A DNA stretch of 6,521 nucleotides from Candidatus Nomurabacteria bacterium RIFCSPLOWO2_01_FULL_39_17 (GTDB lineage Bacteria; Patescibacteriota; Minisyncoccia; Phycocordibacterales; UBA9973), in assembly GCA_001785805.1 (NCBI GenBank), contig MFUU01000012.1:1-6521 (forward strand), in the 5' to 3' direction. Both the position numbers and the translations under genes were made by a program. The first letter of the stretch is position 1. The number at the start of each line of letters is the position of its first letter. Below, in pieces: positions 5,573 to 6,521 of the stretch. The notes under the pieces were generated by a model. That model did no database searches and was not told where the DNA came from. It worked only from the letters and a program-made list of their open reading frames with translations.

Positions 5573-6260
5573 ATTTCTTTGAATAAAAATTGTTTTCCAA
5601 CCATGCCTTTAAATCCCCAAGTCTCATAGCAAAAACATTCCGGTTGTTTGTTATATTTTTTAATCTTTCCATTCTTGTTGTGTTAGATATAGTGTCCTTA
5701 CCATTATAAAAATTACCATCGCATATGGCTAAGAAGTAAGTATTCCGTAGTGTGGACGGATTAACCTGTTGAATAAAGATTTGAACATCTTTATATTGAT
5801 TACTCTGTGCTCCTCCTCCTCTTTTGTCCTTAGTATATTTATGAGAGGCATAAAAATGACGGCTGTTATAATCCCACTCAAAATCTATTGTTTTTGCTTC
5901 ATCTACCCCTCCCAGTGACCTAAACTGTGTCCTGGTCATTACTGCTCCGCTTGAAACAACTTTTGCATTATTACCTAAGCTGACAAAATTTTTTACTCCT
6001 TTTATATTTTGAATGTATTTTGCAGCTAAAGCTTGATAAATATTTTGCTTACCAGGATCTTTTGCGAAATGAGCGCGAAATATTTTATCTCTTCTAATTT
6101 TAGATTTGACACTCGCGTCTCTGAAATCAAAATTACTTGAAAATGTAGCAACTTTTTTAACCATTCCTTCTTCTTTTTCATCAAGTAAAGAAATAACCTC
6201 ATTAAAATTATTCTTGATTTTCTTTTTGAATTCCTTGTCGTAATCCGGTAATCTAGTCAT
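5571..6260 (-). CDS. Probable type II restriction endonuclease, PD-(D/E)XK-like
   Basis: A 229-residue soluble protein without signal peptide or membrane segment. I recognise no named enzyme, but the second half has the layout of a PD-(D/E)XK nuclease: KTIDFEW with Asp126 and Glu128, then a strand FYASHKYTKDK (136-146) carrying Lys141. RGGGAQSNQYKDVQIF (147-162) follows, a Gly-Gly-Ala-Gln...Asn-Gln-Tyr pattern that I associate with type II restriction enzymes, then a strand YFLAICDGNFYNG (175-187). The residue two before Lys141 is Ser139, not the usual Asp or Glu, so the active site is atypical or uses another acid. The N-terminal half is Lys-rich and helical. The ATG overlaps the TGA of the preceding gene (ATGA), indicating translational coupling. 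The gene is AT-rich and converges on HU with a shared terminator. Recognition sequence cannot be told. Confidence 0.55.
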   Translation of the reverse strand: MTRLPDYDKEFKKKIKNNFNEVISLLDEKEEGMVKKVATFSSNFDFRDASVKSKIRRDKIFRAHFAKDPGKQNIYQALAAKYIQNIKGVKNFVSLGNNAKVVSSGAVMTRTQFRSLGGVDEAKTIDFEWDYNSRHFYASHKYTKDKRGGGAQSNQYKDVQIFIQQVNPSTLRNTYFLAICDGNFYNGKDTISNTTRMERLKNITNNRNVFAMRLGDLKAWLENNFYSKK

Positions 6261-6521
6261 AGATTGATTAATTCCCTATTTTTATCTTTGAAATACAAAT
6301 AATTTAAAAATTTGTAGCTAAAATCAAAGGATATTCTTTTTCTACCATTGTCCCTGAAATTAGTCAAGAAAAGAGAGAAGTATCTTTCTCTGGTTTCGTT
6401 TAGAATTGTATTAAATTTTTTGATTAATTCTGTCTGTTTTGTAATAGAAATATTTTTATCAAGTATCAAATGGGCAATGTTGCGTGAAGAATTTTTACCA
6501 ACAATAGCACTCACCTTATAA
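6257..6521 (-). CDS. C-terminal fragment, possibly the partner DNA methyltransferase
   Basis: The frame is open to the right edge, so the 5' part is missing. A GTG at 6512-6514 could start an 85-residue protein, but codons for Tyr and Lys continue in frame before it and nothing marks it as a true start. The visible end reads VSAIVGKNSSRNIAHLIL, then a charged helical stretch, then ERYFSLFLTNFRDNGRKRISFDF and YKFLNYLYF. From memory, the SLFLTNFR...RKRISF pattern resembles tails of type II adenine methyltransferases, but the diagnostic catalytic motifs would lie outside the window. The position directly upstream of, and overlapping, a probable restriction endonuclease supports this. A different partner protein is possible. 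Confidence 0.4.
   Translation of the reverse strand, partial: YKVSAIVGKNSSRNIAHLILDKNISITKQTELIKKFNTILNETRERYFSLFLTNFRDNGRKRISFDFSYKFLNYLYFKDKNRELINL

Noticed and set aside
6512..6514. GTG as the true start of the rightmost gene
   Set aside because: The frame stays open to the window edge and nothing supports initiation there; a 5'-truncated longer gene is more likely.
1..6521. tRNA, rRNA, CRISPR array, insertion sequence or recoded TGA
   Set aside because: I saw no cloverleaf-like segment, no spaced direct repeats, no transposase-like frame or terminal inverted repeats, and no in-frame TGA in the conserved genes.

Overview
The window reads as a compact bacterial chromosome segment, most plausibly from the Candidate Phyla Radiation (Patescibacteria, Parcubacteria-like). 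This is an inference from short gaps, an unusually short ArgH, an ArgG with a lysine-rich N-terminal extension, weak or absent Shine-Dalgarno sequences, and genes that use the ordinary genetic code (stops TAA, TAG and TGA; no in-frame TGA). No rRNA or other taxonomic marker is present, so the placement is not proven.

Layout. Bases 1-2434 (minus strand) hold a two-gene arginine block, argH followed by argG, with argG running off the left edge. Bases 2435-2748 form a divergent regulatory gap with a palindromic repeat, a terminator-like hairpin in the argH leader, a near-consensus promoter for clpP and a hairpin in the clpP leader. Bases 2749-5514 (plus strand) hold three housekeeping genes: clpP (protease subunit), rny (ribonuclease Y) and an HU-family nucleoid protein. 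Each is preceded by its own recognisable sigma-70-type promoter. A 14-bp perfect-stem terminator (5538-5572) closes this block and appears to serve both strands. Bases 5571-6521 (minus strand) hold two ATGA-overlapping genes: a probable PD-(D/E)XK restriction endonuclease and, upstream of it, the C-terminal part of an unrecognised protein that is probably its methyltransferase partner. The latter runs off the right edge.

How the parts fit. ArgG and ArgH together convert citrulline plus aspartate to arginine plus fumarate, so the left block is a self-contained last-two-steps arginine module. ClpP, RNase Y and HU are core functions (proteolysis, mRNA turnover, DNA packaging) and are not an obvious pathway. 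The right block looks like an acquired type II restriction-modification cassette placed tail-to-tail against the HU gene. The arg block and the restriction block look more AT-rich than the clpP-rny-HU block, which would fit different histories, but no composition was computed.

The most unusual sequence feature is an 11-bp hairpin (one G-U pair) that completely buries the rny start codon. I found no clear evidence of a wholly new multi-gene system. The candidates worth a second look are the rny start hairpin, the duplicated start and hairpin in the clpP leader, the shortened ArgH, and the partial restriction-modification cassette with an atypical catalytic motif.
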